Below, piece by piece: positions 34,164 through 43,573 of a stretch of DNA of 64,000 nucleotides. Both the position numbers and the translations under genes were made by a program. The stretch's first letter is position 1. Every line of letters starts with the position of its first letter. This DNA is from Proteiniborus sp. MB09-C3 (GTDB taxonomy: Bacteria > Bacillota > Clostridia > Tissierellales > Proteiniboraceae), in NCBI RefSeq assembly GCF_030263895.1, contig NZ_CP127161.1, forward strand, positions 2,418,001 to 2,482,000. The letters run 5' to 3'. A model generated the notes under the pieces. That model had not been told where the DNA came from and searched no databases. It saw only the letters and a list, made by a program, of their open reading frames with translations.

Positions 34164-35636
34164 ATGATAACAAATGATTTTTTTATGTTCATTTCTAAAG
34201 CAGATGTTAATAATGGAAAAGGTAATCAAGCAAGAACAAACGAAATGAAGAAAAATGGGGCCTTTGAAAGTATTCTTAATAGTAAGAAAGAAGCTTCCAA
34301 TTATTCAAAATCAAACACGAGAAATAATTTTCGGACAAGTCCTGTAAGTAATCAAAATTATAATGTGAAAAAAGCACAGGCTCCAGAAAATACAACTAAA
34401 GAACAAGCTAAAGTTAATGATTCTTCTGTAGATAATCGCAATAATCAAAGTAAAAATGCTGACTCCACTAAGGTAATGAATAGTGATAAAGAACATTCTA
34501 ATTTAGAAGAAGTTAATGAAGAAAATGTTACTGATGATTCAAACAATACTTATGATTATCTAGCTTCATTTATGTTAGGTACAGTTGATCTAGATAAGAC
34601 CCTAGATTTAAATGAGTTATCTAGTGAAGTAACTGAGGAGCAAATGCTTAATGCAACAACCTCCATGGAACTAGTAGTTAATCCAGATGTAGTTGATGAT
34701 ATGACTACTACACATACGCAACAAAATCCTGAAGCTTTGACTAAATCAAATGAAACTAATAATTTACACGAGCTAGATGGTGATATTACATTAAACTTTG
34801 ACTTTGAATTAAATCAAATTAATAAAGAGGAAAAGGAAGCTACACTTTTTACAGATGAGACTATAGAATTAGAAAAGAATATAAGTAAAGAATTTAAAGC
34901 TAGCAACTTTATTCTTAATACCTACCATAGCGAAGAAGACCAAAGCATTGAACAGGATACTGATACAATAATCAAGACTGATTTTGATGAAAAAGTTGTT
35001 ACTCTACAGAATGCAAATAATGAAAAAGGCTCTGGAAATGAAGAAAAGGTAGAATTTATAGAAGAACTAGATACGCAAAGAATTATTGAACCAAGAGATG
35101 AAGGTGTCTTTTCACAATTCAATGATAACAATCTTAACTATCATGGAAAAGATCTAGGTAATGGATTAAAGACTATTACTAATGAAAAAACAGCGGCATT
35201 TAATAAGGAAAGTATTTTTGAACAAATAGTAGAAAAAGTGAAAATAGACATGGACAATAAAGATGAGATTAGAATTAAGCTTAAGCCTGACTTTTTAGGA
35301 GAAGTATCCTTAAAACTGCTATCAGAAAAAGGTGTAATTACAGCTAAAGCTTATGTAGAAAACTATAATGTCAAGCAGTTAATAGAGTCTAACTTAGATA
35401 ATCTTAAGGAAAACATGAAGGAGCTTGGGATTAATTTTGAAGCATTGGATGTTTCAGTTGGCAAAGATTCAGGATTTGACAAAAAGAATTCTCAGGCATG
35501 GAAACAAGAACAGAAACTTAGAGCTAAAAAACCAAGCATTGATAAAGCTTCTATAAATTCAGCGTATCAAGAGGAAATAGAACAAGTAATTGGAGGCTTA
35601 TATTCAGCAGAAGGGAATATTGATTTAATTGTATAG
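34164..35636 (+). CDS. fliK: Flagellar hook-length control protein FliK
   Basis: Measures hook length and triggers the FlhB export switch. The 490 residues comprise a long, low-complexity acidic N-terminal two thirds, rich in Asn, Asp and Glu, and the conserved C-terminal domain from about residue 365: [18 protein letters not shown] and a helix [20 protein letters not shown]. The ATG at 34164 follows AAGGGGGTGA. A second, shorter FliK-like domain is encoded at 17094-18578. Confidence 0.9.
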   Translation: MITNDFFMFISKADVNNGKGNQARTNEMKKNGAFESILNSKKEASNYSKSNTRNNFRTSPVSNQNYNVKKAQAPENTTKEQAKVNDSSVDNRNNQSKNADSTKVMNSDKEHSNLEEVNEENVTDDSNNTYDYLASFMLGTVDLDKTLDLNELSSEVTEEQMLNATTSMELVVNPDVVDDMTTTHTQQNPEALTKSNETNNLHELDGDITLNFDFELNQINKEEKEATLFTDETIELEKNISKEFKASNFILNTYHSEEDQSIEQDTDTIIKTDFDEKVVTLQNANNEKGSGNEEKVEFIEELDTQRIIEPRDEGVFSQFNDNNLNYHGKDLGNGLKTITNEKTAAFNKESIFEQIVEKVKIDMDNKDEIRIKLKPDFLGEVSLKLLSEKGVITAKAYVENYNVKQLIESNLDNLKENMKELGINFEALDVSVGKDSGFDKKNSQAWKQEQKLRAKKPSIDKASINSAYQEEIEQVIGGLYSAEGNIDLIV

Positions 35637-35644
35637 GTGGTGAG

Positions 35645-36079
35645 ATGATGGATGTAAACAATGTAGATGACAAGCTTATATGGCATAAATTTGGCAATAC
35701 GGCAAAGGAAGCAGAAGAAACGAATAATAATGGAATGCTTGGAAAAGATGCCTTCTTAAAGCTATTGATAACACAGCTCAGAAACCAAGACCCTTTAAAT
35801 CCTATGGAAGATAAAGAGTTTATAGCTCAGATGGCACAGTTTAGCACATTGGAACAAATGCAAGAGATTAACAAGAATATGTTATCTTCTCAAGAGCAAA
35901 CATTGGATTTACTAGATAAGATGAATGAAAATCAAGTTCTTGGAAGTGTTCAAATTATTAAAGAGCTGATGAATATTAGGAAAGCTATAGAAGCATATAC
36001 GGGAGAACCCATAGAAAAACCAGAAGAAACTCCAGAAGAGACGCCAGAGGAAACACCAGGAGATGATAAGGTTGAATAA
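35645..36079 (+). CDS. flgD: Flagellar hook capping protein FlgD, short form
   Basis: Scaffold for hook polymerisation. The 144 residues have the conserved N-terminal [30 protein letters not shown] region (split here as [17 protein letters not shown] and [15 protein letters not shown]) but lack the large C-terminal domain of enteric FlgD. It ends in an acidic tail of PEET repeats ([13 protein letters not shown]). Two adjacent ATGs at 35645 and 35648 are possible starts behind AGGTGGTGAG. Confidence 0.92.
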   Translation: MMDVNNVDDKLIWHKFGNTAKEAEETNNNGMLGKDAFLKLLITQLRNQDPLNPMEDKEFIAQMAQFSTLEQMQEINKNMLSSQEQTLDLLDKMNENQVLGSVQIIKELMNIRKAIEAYTGEPIEKPEETPEETPEETPGDDKVE

Positions 36080-36080
36080 A

Positions 36081-36458
36081 ATGGATATACAAAATATTAG
36101 TTTTAAAATTCTTAATAACAATAAATTAGGACAGGCACAACAGATTCGTCGAGATGTTCCTAAAAGCAGCTTTGATGAATTACTTAAAATAGAGGAACAA
36201 AAGCAAAGCATTAAGTTTTCCAAGCATGCAGTAGAAAGAATGCAGGTCAGAGATATTAGCCTAGACAATATGGAAATGACGAGGATTGAAGAAGCTATTG
36301 ATAAAGCTTCAAAAAAGGGAGTTAAGGAAGCGTTGATATTAATGGACGATAAAGCATTTATTGCAAGCATTAAAAACAAAACTATCGTTACTTCTGTAAA
36401 TAAGGAACAACTAAAAAACAACATATTTACCAATATAGATGGGGCTATAATAATATAA
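36081..36458 (+). CDS. Flagellar operon protein (TIGR02530 type)
   Basis: Small protein of 125 residues typical of Firmicutes flagellar operons between flgD and flgE. The core SIKFSKHAVERMQVRDISL and the C-terminal ALILMDDKAFIASIKN with VVTSV-like ending (IVTSVNKEQL) match the family. Its function is unknown; a hook-related role is inferred from position. The ATG at 36081 follows the flgD stop by one base; an in-frame ATG at 36063 would overlap flgD. Confidence 0.85.
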   Translation: MDIQNISFKILNNNKLGQAQQIRRDVPKSSFDELLKIEEQKQSIKFSKHAVERMQVRDISLDNMEMTRIEEAIDKASKKGVKEALILMDDKAFIASIKNKTIVTSVNKEQLKNNIFTNIDGAIII

Positions 36459-36535
36459 CTGGACCTTTTTAAGGAAGTTATTTATGTCTAACTGATAGAG
36501 GACATATAGTAGCCTAAAAGGGAGGAAAATTAATT

Positions 36536-37996
36536 ATGATGAGATCAATGTATTCAGGAGTTTCAGGACTCCGAGTCCATCAAACAAAGATGGACGTCAT
36601 AGGTAACAATATTGCTAACGTAAATACAGTAGGATTTAAAAGAGGACAAGTTACATTCCAGGAAGTATTCAGTCAAGTAGTTAGAGGAGCTTCAGCACCA
36701 CAAGGCGGAAAGGGAGGTACTAATCCGCAGCAAATAGGTTTAGGAGTCAATATTGGTTCAATAAGCACAGTACATACAAAAGGAGCTGTTCAAAGAACAG
36801 ATAACCCAACTGACTTAATGATAGATGGTGAAGGCTTTTTTGTAGTAACGGATGATCCTAACTTTCAGAATAAATTCTATACAAGGGCAGGTAATTTTGA
36901 CGTAGATGGTGCTGGAAATTTAATAACAGCAGATGGATTTAAGATTTTAGGCTACAAATTTGTAGATGGAAAATGGACAAGCGAAATAGGACCTATAACT
37001 ATCAATAAAACAGAGACAGTTCCACCAACTACTACTAAAGATGTTGAATTTAGAGGAAATTTGGATTCTAGAATAGGGCTACCCTATAAAACAGTTGAGG
37101 TCACAGATAACTCAGACCCAGATAATCCTGTAACAAAATATAAGCTAGTATTGAACCCAGATGGATTTCACAAGACAGATACAATTATAAGAGACAGCTT
37201 AGGAAATGGATATAAAGTTGAATTTGAAATTTTTAGAGATTTTGCTGAAGCAAAAGATAGATTCGATACTAGTGGTGAATGGCCTGAAGAATACGATGGT
37301 ACTGAATATGCTACAAAAGCAGAAGCAGAAGCAGCACTATTGAATGGTATTTCCACGGGAGCTTGGAAAACACGTATGGTTTCCGTTAAGCCTTTAAATG
37401 GTGATTCTGAAATAGTGCCTAATAATGCAAGTCTATTTCATGATCTAGTGTTCAGTACAGAAGGAAAATTAGTTAGTGGTAATAAATTTACCTTGGAGAT
37501 TACTAAAGCTGGTGTAGGTTTTGGTAAAGTAGATAGTAATGGAGTATATGGAGGTAAAATAGAATTTGATTTGTCCAAGCTAACTCAATATGCCAACGAA
37601 GCAGATGCTAAGCCACATGCATTAAATGGAAATACAGCAGGTGTTTTAGACGGATTTGCTATAGATGCTACTGGTACTATTATAGCCAGCTTTACAAATA
37701 ATGAGAAAAGAGAGCTAGGTCAGCTTATACTTGCTAAATTTGATAACCCAGCAGGGCTCCAAAAAATAGGCAATAACTTCTTTATAGACACAAGGAACTC
37801 TGGAGAGGCTCAAATTGGAAGAGCTGGAACTACTGGCTTAGGAGCAATAGCACCTGGTTCACTTGAAATGTCAAACGTAGATTTGTCTCTAGAATTTACT
37901 GAAATGATTACTACACAAAGAGGCTTCCAAGCAAACTCAAGAATCATAACGACATCTGATGAAATGCTGCAAGAGCTAGTTAATATGAAGAGGTAG
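36536..37996 (+). CDS. flgE: Flagellar hook protein FlgE
   Basis: Structural subunit of the hook. The 486 residues start MMRSMYSGVSGLRVHQTKMD and carry the signature NNIANVNTVGFKR; the C-terminus has the conserved helix EFTEMITTQRGFQANSRIIT. An inserted middle part (about 200-350) makes it longer than minimal FlgE. GGGAGGAAAA precedes the start; the ATG at 36539 is equally possible. A perfect 15-bp hairpin follows. Confidence 0.96.
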   Translation: MMRSMYSGVSGLRVHQTKMDVIGNNIANVNTVGFKRGQVTFQEVFSQVVRGASAPQGGKGGTNPQQIGLGVNIGSISTVHTKGAVQRTDNPTDLMIDGEGFFVVTDDPNFQNKFYTRAGNFDVDGAGNLITADGFKILGYKFVDGKWTSEIGPITINKTETVPPTTTKDVEFRGNLDSRIGLPYKTVEVTDNSDPDNPVTKYKLVLNPDGFHKTDTIIRDSLGNGYKVEFEIFRDFAEAKDRFDTSGEWPEEYDGTEYATKAEAEAALLNGISTGAWKTRMVSVKPLNGDSEIVPNNASLFHDLVFSTEGKLVSGNKFTLEITKAGVGFGKVDSNGVYGGKIEFDLSKLTQYANEADAKPHALNGNTAGVLDGFAIDATGTIIASFTNNEKRELGQLILAKFDNPAGLQKIGNNFFIDTRNSGEAQIGRAGTTGLGAIAPGSLEMSNVDLSLEFTEMITTQRGFQANSRIITTSDEMLQELVNMKR

Positions 37997-38010
37997 GAAA
38001 AACCCATAAA

Positions 38011-38043
38011 CTTTAATTAGGCAGCATTGCTGCCTAATTAAAG
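38011..38043 (+). other. Perfect 15-bp hairpin between flgE and flbD
   Basis: CTTTAATTAGGCAGC (38011-38025) pairs without mismatch with GCTGCCTAATTAAAG (38029-38043) around a 3-base loop. It is followed by a run of A, not T, so it should not terminate plus-strand transcription. As the strongest stem inside the operon and right after the hook gene, it may protect the flgE 3' end. Confidence 0.7.
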
Positions 38044-38060
38044 AAAAAAAGGATGGTTAT

Positions 38061-38258
38061 ATGATTAGAGTTAGCAGATTTAACAATACTGAGTTTATGA
38101 TTAATTGTGAGCTTATTGAAATTATTGAAGAAACTCCTGACACAGTCATTACATTAACAACAGGAAAGAAATTTGTTGTAAAAGAATCTATGGAAGAAAT
38201 AGTTAACAGGATAATTGAGTACAAAGGCAGTATCAATTATCTTAAAATTACGAAGTAA
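38061..38258 (+). CDS. flbD: FlbD/SwrD family protein
   Basis: Small cytoplasmic protein of 65 residues from the FlbD family; the Bacillus homologue SwrD raises flagellar motor power. It opens IRVSRFNNTEFMINCELIE and contains ITLTTGKKFVVKES, both family features. It sits between flgE and motA, in keeping with a stator-related role. Confidence 0.93.
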   Translation: MIRVSRFNNTEFMINCELIEIIEETPDTVITLTTGKKFVVKESMEEIVNRIIEYKGSINYLKITK

Positions 38259-38273
38259 AAAGAGGTGTGGCTA

Positions 38274-39062
38274 ATGGACATAGCAACAATTATTGGTTTT
38301 ATAGCTGCTATAGGCTTTACAGTTTGGGGAATAATGGATTCAGGCGATATAGGAAATTTCTATGATTTTTCTTCAATTGTCATAGTATTTGGAGGAACCA
38401 TCGCTTCAACTTTAGTAGCTTATCCATTAAAAAAAGTAATAGGAGCTATGAAAGCAATTAGAAAAGCTTTTTTTGTAAAAACATTGGATCCTAGTGGAGT
38501 AATTAGCCAGCTAATTGAGCTTTCAAATCTTGCAAGAAGAGAGGGTTTATTAGCACTAGAAGAGGCTGGGGAAAAAGCAGAAGATGAATTTTTAAAGAAA
38601 GGAATTATGCTAATAGTAGATGGTACTGACCCAGAGCTTGTAAGGAATATTCTTGAGACAGAACTAACTTTCCTAGAAGAAAGACATAAGGACGGGCAAA
38701 GTGTATTTGAGTCTATGGGTAGCTATGCTCCAGCTTTTGGTATGATAGGAACACTTATAGGGCTTATAAATATGCTAGTTGGCATGGAAGATGCATCAAG
38801 TGTTGGGCCAAACATGTCTGTTGCACTAGTAACTACTTTTTATGGTTCCTTGTTAGCGAATGCTGTATTTATTCCTTTAGCTAACAAGCTTAAAGGTAAA
38901 AGTAGCGAAGAAATATTACTTAAAGAATTGATGGTAGAAGGACTTCTTTCTATACAAGCAGGAGAAAACCCTAGAATAATAGAAGAAAAGCTAAAGACCT
39001 TCTTATCACCAGAGATAAGGAAGAATTATAAAAAAGGGTTTGAAAGTGAAGATGCATTGTAA
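38274..39062 (+). CDS. motA: Flagellar stator protein MotA
   Basis: Ion-channel subunit of the flagellar stator. The 262 residues have four hydrophobic segments, two near the N-terminus and two at about 150-205, with the proton-channel region SYAPAFGMIGTLIGLI and a cytoplasmic loop containing the charged ARREGLLALEE that contacts FliG. The ATG at 38274 follows AGAGGTG. Unusually, fliL follows directly and no motB is present in the operon. Confidence 0.95.
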   Translation: MDIATIIGFIAAIGFTVWGIMDSGDIGNFYDFSSIVIVFGGTIASTLVAYPLKKVIGAMKAIRKAFFVKTLDPSGVISQLIELSNLARREGLLALEEAGEKAEDEFLKKGIMLIVDGTDPELVRNILETELTFLEERHKDGQSVFESMGSYAPAFGMIGTLIGLINMLVGMEDASSVGPNMSVALVTTFYGSLLANAVFIPLANKLKGKSSEEILLKELMVEGLLSIQAGENPRIIEEKLKTFLSPEIRKNYKKGFESEDAL

Positions 39063-39098
39063 AAAATACATAAACTGAATTAAAAAGGAGTCGTAAAA

Positions 39099-39515
39099 AT
39101 GAGTACTAAAAAGATTTTTCTCTTAGCTATTATTTCCTTTGTTATGATAATGATGATAATCGGTGCTGTTTTCTTGTTGATTTCATATAAAAACAATAGT
39201 GAGAAAAACACATCAAAAGAACTTTATTATTATGATGTAGGTGAAATGTATTGCAACTTAAGAGAGAGTAAAAAAATAATTAAACTGAAAATTACTATTG
39301 AGGCGACAGATAAAAAAATTATTGAAGAGCTTGATAAAAAGAATTTTTTAATTAAGCATGAAATTAATGCTATAATGATTAATAAGAATGAAAAGGATTT
39401 AGAGGGAAAAGAAGGAATATTAGTACTTCAAAGTGAAATATCTAATAGATTATCAGAAATTTTTAATTCAAAGGATATTACAAAAATTTACTTTGAAGAA
39501 ATTATTGTACAGTAG
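39099..39515 (+). CDS. fliL: Flagellar basal body-associated protein FliL
   Basis: Single-pass membrane protein that surrounds and supports the stator. The 138 residues have one membrane segment (about 7-29) and a small external domain ending LSEIFNSKDITKIYFEEIIVQ-like strand (KIYFEEIIVQ). It is not MotB: there is no plug region and no OmpA peptidoglycan-binding domain. It lies between motA and fliM. Confidence 0.9.
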   Translation: MSTKKIFLLAIISFVMIMMIIGAVFLLISYKNNSEKNTSKELYYYDVGEMYCNLRESKKIIKLKITIEATDKKIIEELDKKNFLIKHEINAIMINKNEKDLEGKEGILVLQSEISNRLSEIFNSKDITKIYFEEIIVQ

Positions 39516-39528
39516 GGAGGTAACAATA

Positions 39529-40524
39529 TTGGCTGAAGTTTTATCACAAAATGAAATAGATGCCCTACTTAACGCTTTAAGCTCTGGCGAAGTTGATGTT
39601 AAAGAGATGAAGGACGATAGCTCCGAGAAAAAGATTAAAAAGTATGATTTCAGAAATCCTCAGAAAATAGCTAAGGATCAGCTAAGAACATTGGAAATTA
39701 TACACGATAACTTTAGCAGGCTTCTACAGACTTTTTTATCAGGATATTTAAGGGCTCCGGTAAAGGTTTCTGTTTTAACAGTAGACCAGTATGCGTATAG
39801 TGAATTTACAAATGCTATTTCCAACCCTGCTTTTCTTTCATTAGTTGATTTTGAGCCTTTAGACGGACAAATTATTATAGATATTTCGTCTAACGCTGCA
39901 TTTGCAGTTATTGATCGCTTATTAGGCGGTGATGGAGAAAAATTAGTAGATGTTAGAAGCTTTACAGAAATTGAACTAACATTGCTGAAAAACATGATGA
40001 AAAAAATTATAGGCCTTATAGCACAGGCTTGGGATAATGTGATTATTTTAACACCATCATTAGAAAAAATAGAGACAAACTCTCAGTTCGCTCAAATTAT
40101 TTCTCCAAATGAGACAATAGCATTAGTTACCATGAATTTATCGATAGGAAGTATAGAGGGGCTGATTAATATATGTATTCCACATATAGTCATAGAACCT
40201 ATTTTAGAAAAGCTGAGTACAAAGCTATGGTTTTCAACTACTAAGAAAGAGGCTGCTGATACAGATAAAGAACTTCTTCATAGAAGAATTAAAAACACTT
40301 ATGTTAGCTTAAATGCTAATCTTAGTTCAGCAAGAGTTACTGTAAGAGATTTATTAAACATTCAAAAAGGCGATGTTATTATGCTAGATAATATGGTTGA
40401 TGACGAGGTTTATATAAATGTGGGTACACAACTAAAGTTTTATGGGAAGCCTGGTAGTAGCAAGAACAAAGTAGCAGTTCAGATAACTAGAGTTCAAAAG
40501 GAAGGTGATGTAACTGATGACTAA
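39529..40524 (+). CDS. fliM: Flagellar motor switch protein FliM
   Basis: Switch subunit that receives phosphorylated CheY. The 331 residues start with the CheY-binding segment LSQNEIDALLNAL, followed by the CheC-like middle domain and a C-terminal SpoA domain (TVRDLLNIQKGDVIML). The TTG at 39529 has GGGAGG 8 bases upstream and gives the expected N-terminus; the frame opening at 39433 overlaps fliL. fliY overlaps its last 8 bases. Confidence 0.95.
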   Translation: MAEVLSQNEIDALLNALSSGEVDVKEMKDDSSEKKIKKYDFRNPQKIAKDQLRTLEIIHDNFSRLLQTFLSGYLRAPVKVSVLTVDQYAYSEFTNAISNPAFLSLVDFEPLDGQIIIDISSNAAFAVIDRLLGGDGEKLVDVRSFTEIELTLLKNMMKKIIGLIAQAWDNVIILTPSLEKIETNSQFAQIISPNETIALVTMNLSIGSIEGLINICIPHIVIEPILEKLSTKLWFSTTKKEAADTDKELLHRRIKNTYVSLNANLSSARVTVRDLLNIQKGDVIMLDNMVDDEVYINVGTQLKFYGKPGSSKNKVAVQITRVQKEGDVTDD

Positions 40525-41653
40525 TAACATGCTAAGTCAAGAAGAAATCGATATGCTATTAAAAGGGAGCTATGATAAAGTAGAAGATGAAACGATTAAT
40601 GAAGTGGAAAAAGATGCATTAGGTGAGATAGGAAATATAAGCATGGGTACTGCAGCAACTACCTTGTTTACACTTTTAGGGCAAAAGGTTATTATTACTA
40701 CTCCTAAGGTTTCTTTAACTACAATAAGAGAAATATCTGAGCAGTATCCTATACCTTTTATTGCTGTTAATGTTAAGTATAAACAAGGGCTACAAGGAAC
40801 TAACCTATTGATACTTAAAAGCCATGATGTCAAAGTGATTACTGATTTGATGATGGGTGGAGATGGTACAAATGTCGATAGAGATATTAATGAAATGGAT
40901 ATCAGTGCTATTAGCGAAGCTATGAACCAAATGGTTGGATCTTCATGCACATCCTTATCAGAATTATTTTCAAGTTTTATAGATATTGAACCTCCAATGG
41001 CATTTCAGATTAATTTAAATGAAGGTATTGATATTGACGCTTTTACCTTTGATGAAACCATTGTGAAAGTTTCATTTAAAATGATAGTGGGAGATTTGAT
41101 AGATAGTGAAATAATGCAGCTGATACCATTAAAATTTGCGCAGGATATGGTAAATCAGCTTTTAGAAAAGGATGAGGCGGAAGATTTAAGTGATATTAGT
41201 GAAATTGAGGATTTAAATTATTCTTATGGAGCTGATGAATCCTTGGAAACATCAATAAAACAAAATACTTCATCAACGCAACAAATAATGCATGATGAAA
41301 GAGACTTAGAAAAAAGCAACAATATTAAACAAAACCCTGTAAATATGAAAAAATTTGAGTTACATCAATTTGAAACGGCTGAGAATAAAGTATATAATGA
41401 GGGCATCGAGTTAATCAATGAAATTCCTATAGATATTACTGTAGAATTAGGAAGGACTACTAGAAAAATTGGAGAAATTTTAGAGTATGGCCCAGGAACT
41501 ATTATTGAACTGGACAAGCTCCTAGGAGAGCCCCTAGAAATTTATGCAAATGGGAAATTTATTGCAAAAGGTGAGGTTGTAGTTATAGATGATAATTTTG
41601 GTGTTAGGATAACCGATATTATAAGTCCATCAAAAAGAATAAGCAAGAATTAA
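40517..41653 (+). CDS. fliY: Flagellar switch phosphatase FliY (FliN domain)
   Basis: Combines a switch subunit with a CheY-P phosphatase. The 378 residues start with a FliM-like CheY-binding peptide (MLSQEEIDMLLKG), then a CheC-type domain with two active motifs (EIGNISMGTAA and SEAMNQMVGSS, each with the Glu-x-x-Asn pair), a variable linker and a C-terminal FliN/SpoA domain (ELGRTTRKIGEILEYGPGTI). There is no separate fliN in the operon. Confidence 0.95.
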   Translation: MTNNMLSQEEIDMLLKGSYDKVEDETINEVEKDALGEIGNISMGTAATTLFTLLGQKVIITTPKVSLTTIREISEQYPIPFIAVNVKYKQGLQGTNLLILKSHDVKVITDLMMGGDGTNVDRDINEMDISAISEAMNQMVGSSCTSLSELFSSFIDIEPPMAFQINLNEGIDIDAFTFDETIVKVSFKMIVGDLIDSEIMQLIPLKFAQDMVNQLLEKDEAEDLSDISEIEDLNYSYGADESLETSIKQNTSSTQQIMHDERDLEKSNNIKQNPVNMKKFELHQFETAENKVYNEGIELINEIPIDITVELGRTTRKIGEILEYGPGTIIELDKLLGEPLEIYANGKFIAKGEVVVIDDNFGVRITDIISPSKRISKN

Positions 41654-41666
41654 GGGAGGAATTTTT

Positions 41667-42029
41667 ATGGCAAATGGAATATTGATTGTAGATGATGCAG
41701 CATTTATGAGAATGATGATAAAAGATATTCTCACAAAAAATGGATTCAATGTAGTAGGTGAAGCAGAAAATGGGGCAAAAGCTATAGATAAATATAAAGA
41801 GCTTACGCCCGAGCTAGTAATCATGGATATTACAATGCCTGAGGTAGATGGTATTCAAGCTGTTAAAGAAATTAAAAAGATCGATAATAGTGCAAAAGTA
41901 GTAATGTGCTCTGCTATGGGGCAGCAGGCTATGGTTATTGAGGCCATACAGGCTGGGGCTAAGGACTTCATTGTAAAACCCTTTCAAACTGATAGAGTAA
42001 TTGAGGCTGTTAAAAAAGTTTTAGGATAG
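41667..42029 (+). CDS. cheY: Chemotaxis response regulator CheY
   Basis: Single-domain receiver that carries the chemotaxis signal from CheA to the switch. In 120 residues the acidic pocket (Asp9, Asp10), phosphoacceptor Asp54 (IMDITMPEVDG), the Ser/Thr position (MCSAMGQQ) and the Lys in FIVKPF are all present. It lies right after fliM and fliY, whose products bind and dephosphorylate it. Confidence 0.97.
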   Translation: MANGILIVDDAAFMRMMIKDILTKNGFNVVGEAENGAKAIDKYKELTPELVIMDITMPEVDGIQAVKEIKKIDNSAKVVMCSAMGQQAMVIEAIQAGAKDFIVKPFQTDRVIEAVKKVLG

Positions 42030-42069
42030 TTTATTTAAATACAAATTTTCAATTGGGTGTGATGTCTTA

Positions 42070-42438
42070 GTGATGGCTGAAATTGTAAAAACAACAATAT
42101 ATTTAGGTTCTTTTATAATTGTAATATTTTTAGCCTTTTTTTTTACAAAGTACATAGCTAGAAAATCAAGCTCATTAAGTAGAAGTAAAAATATCAAAAT
42201 AATTGAAGCTATTTCATTAGGAAATAATACTAGAGTATTTGTTATTGAGATATTTGAAGTCATCTATATTATCTATGATAATAATTCACACTTACTATTA
42301 TTGGATAAGTTTAATAAGGAAGATATGAATACTCAATTCATGGATTCTGGAACTGAAAAGGCTGAAATTAATAGTGTTGTAGAGAAATTTTTAATGCGAA
42401 AGGATAATATTATTAATAAGCTAGGTAAAAAGAAATAG
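42070..42438 (+). CDS. fliO: Flagellar biosynthetic protein FliO
   Basis: Short membrane protein that helps assemble the FliP ring of the export gate. The 122 residues have one membrane segment (about 10-30) and a small cytoplasmic domain with the FliO pattern IKIIEAISLGNNTRVFVIEI. The start is either GTG at 42070 or ATG at 42073, both behind GGGTGTGAT. It directly precedes fliP. Confidence 0.85.
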   Translation: MMAEIVKTTIYLGSFIIVIFLAFFFTKYIARKSSSLSRSKNIKIIEAISLGNNTRVFVIEIFEVIYIIYDNNSHLLLLDKFNKEDMNTQFMDSGTEKAEINSVVEKFLMRKDNIINKLGKKK

Positions 42439-42512
42439 AGATTAGAACAAAAGCCACAATTGTGACAAATATTATAGGGTAAATTACATGAGAAAAGATA
42501 AGGAATGGGATT

Positions 42513-43274
42513 ATGAAACTAACTTTTAGAATATCTTTAATTTTGCTTATAATTATGCTTTTTATTACAGGAACTAGTTATGCAGCACCTCAAGCTCCAT
42601 CATTTGATGGGGCATTAGGCTTTATTAATGGCAGTAGCGACAATGCTGGATATGTCTCAGCTATTCAGCTATTGATATTATTTACGATTTTATCTTTAGC
42701 GCCATCAATACTGATTATGATGACCAGCTTTACTAGAATAATTATTGTTTTATCTTTTCTTAGAAACGCAATAGGAACACAGCAAACTCCGCCAAATCAA
42801 GTTTTAATTGGAATAGCTTTGTTCTTAACATTTTTTTTAATGGCTCCTATAGCCGCTGAAATTAATCAGGAAGCAATTCAGCCCTACTTAGCAGGTGAAG
42901 TGGGGCAGGAAGAAGCTTTAGATACTGCAATGGGCCCCATAAGGGAATTTATGTTTAAACAGACTAAAGAGAAGGATATTGCACTTTTTTTAAGGATTGC
43001 TAAAATCGATAAGGTAGATAAACTTGAGGATATTCCTACAAGGGTGCTAATTCCTTCGTTTATAATAAGCGAATTAAAAACAGCATTTCAAATTGGCTTT
43101 ATTCTATACATCCCATTTTTAGTCATTGATATGGTAGTGGCTAGTACATTAATGTCTATGGGAATGATGATGCTTCCACCTGTTATGATATCATTGCCAT
43201 TCAAATTGCTGCTTTTTATAATGGTAGATGGATGGAACCTAATAATTGGGCAGATTATTTCTAGTTTTAAATAA
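42513..43274 (+). CDS. fliP: Flagellar export gate protein FliP
   Basis: Forms the core of the export channel with FliQ and FliR. The 253 residues begin with a cleavable signal peptide (about 1-24, ending TSYA), followed by four membrane segments. The family motifs MMTSFTRIIIVLSFLRNA, TPPNQVLIG and MGMMMLPPVMISLPFKL are clear. Confidence 0.97.
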   Translation: MKLTFRISLILLIIMLFITGTSYAAPQAPSFDGALGFINGSSDNAGYVSAIQLLILFTILSLAPSILIMMTSFTRIIIVLSFLRNAIGTQQTPPNQVLIGIALFLTFFLMAPIAAEINQEAIQPYLAGEVGQEEALDTAMGPIREFMFKQTKEKDIALFLRIAKIDKVDKLEDIPTRVLIPSFIISELKTAFQIGFILYIPFLVIDMVVASTLMSMGMMMLPPVMISLPFKLLLFIMVDGWNLIIGQIISSFK

Positions 43275-43289
43275 TTGAGGAGAGATATT

Positions 43290-43559
43290 ATGAGTCAAGG
43301 TGAAGTATTAAATATTGCACAGCAAGCTCTTAGAACAATCCTAATGGTATCGGCTCCAATGCTTGGATTTGGGCTACTGGTGGGATTATTAGTTAGTATT
43401 TTTCAAGCAACTACACAAATCCAGGAGGCAACTCTAGCTTTTGTACCTAAAATAGTCGCAGTGTTTATATCTATTTTAGTATTTGGCCCTTGGATTTTGA
43501 ATGTGCTAATGGACTTTACACTAAATCTTATAAATAACATAAATACATATATCAATTAA
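43290..43559 (+). CDS. fliQ: Flagellar export gate protein FliQ
   Basis: Two-helix membrane subunit of the export gate. The 89 residues match the family length, with VSAPMLGFGLLVGLLVSIFQ and TLAFVPKIVAVF. The ATG at 43290 follows TGAGGAGAG; the longer frame from 43275 starts directly on the fliP stop and includes the ribosome binding site. Confidence 0.96.
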   Translation: MSQGEVLNIAQQALRTILMVSAPMLGFGLLVGLLVSIFQATTQIQEATLAFVPKIVAVFISILVFGPWILNVLMDFTLNLINNINTYIN

Positions 43560-43573
43560 ACTGAGGGATTAGC

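Noticed and set aside
42455-42464. CACAATTGTG palindrome between fliO and fliP
   Set aside because: Ten bases of AT-rich palindrome, with no partner site or promoter; likely chance.
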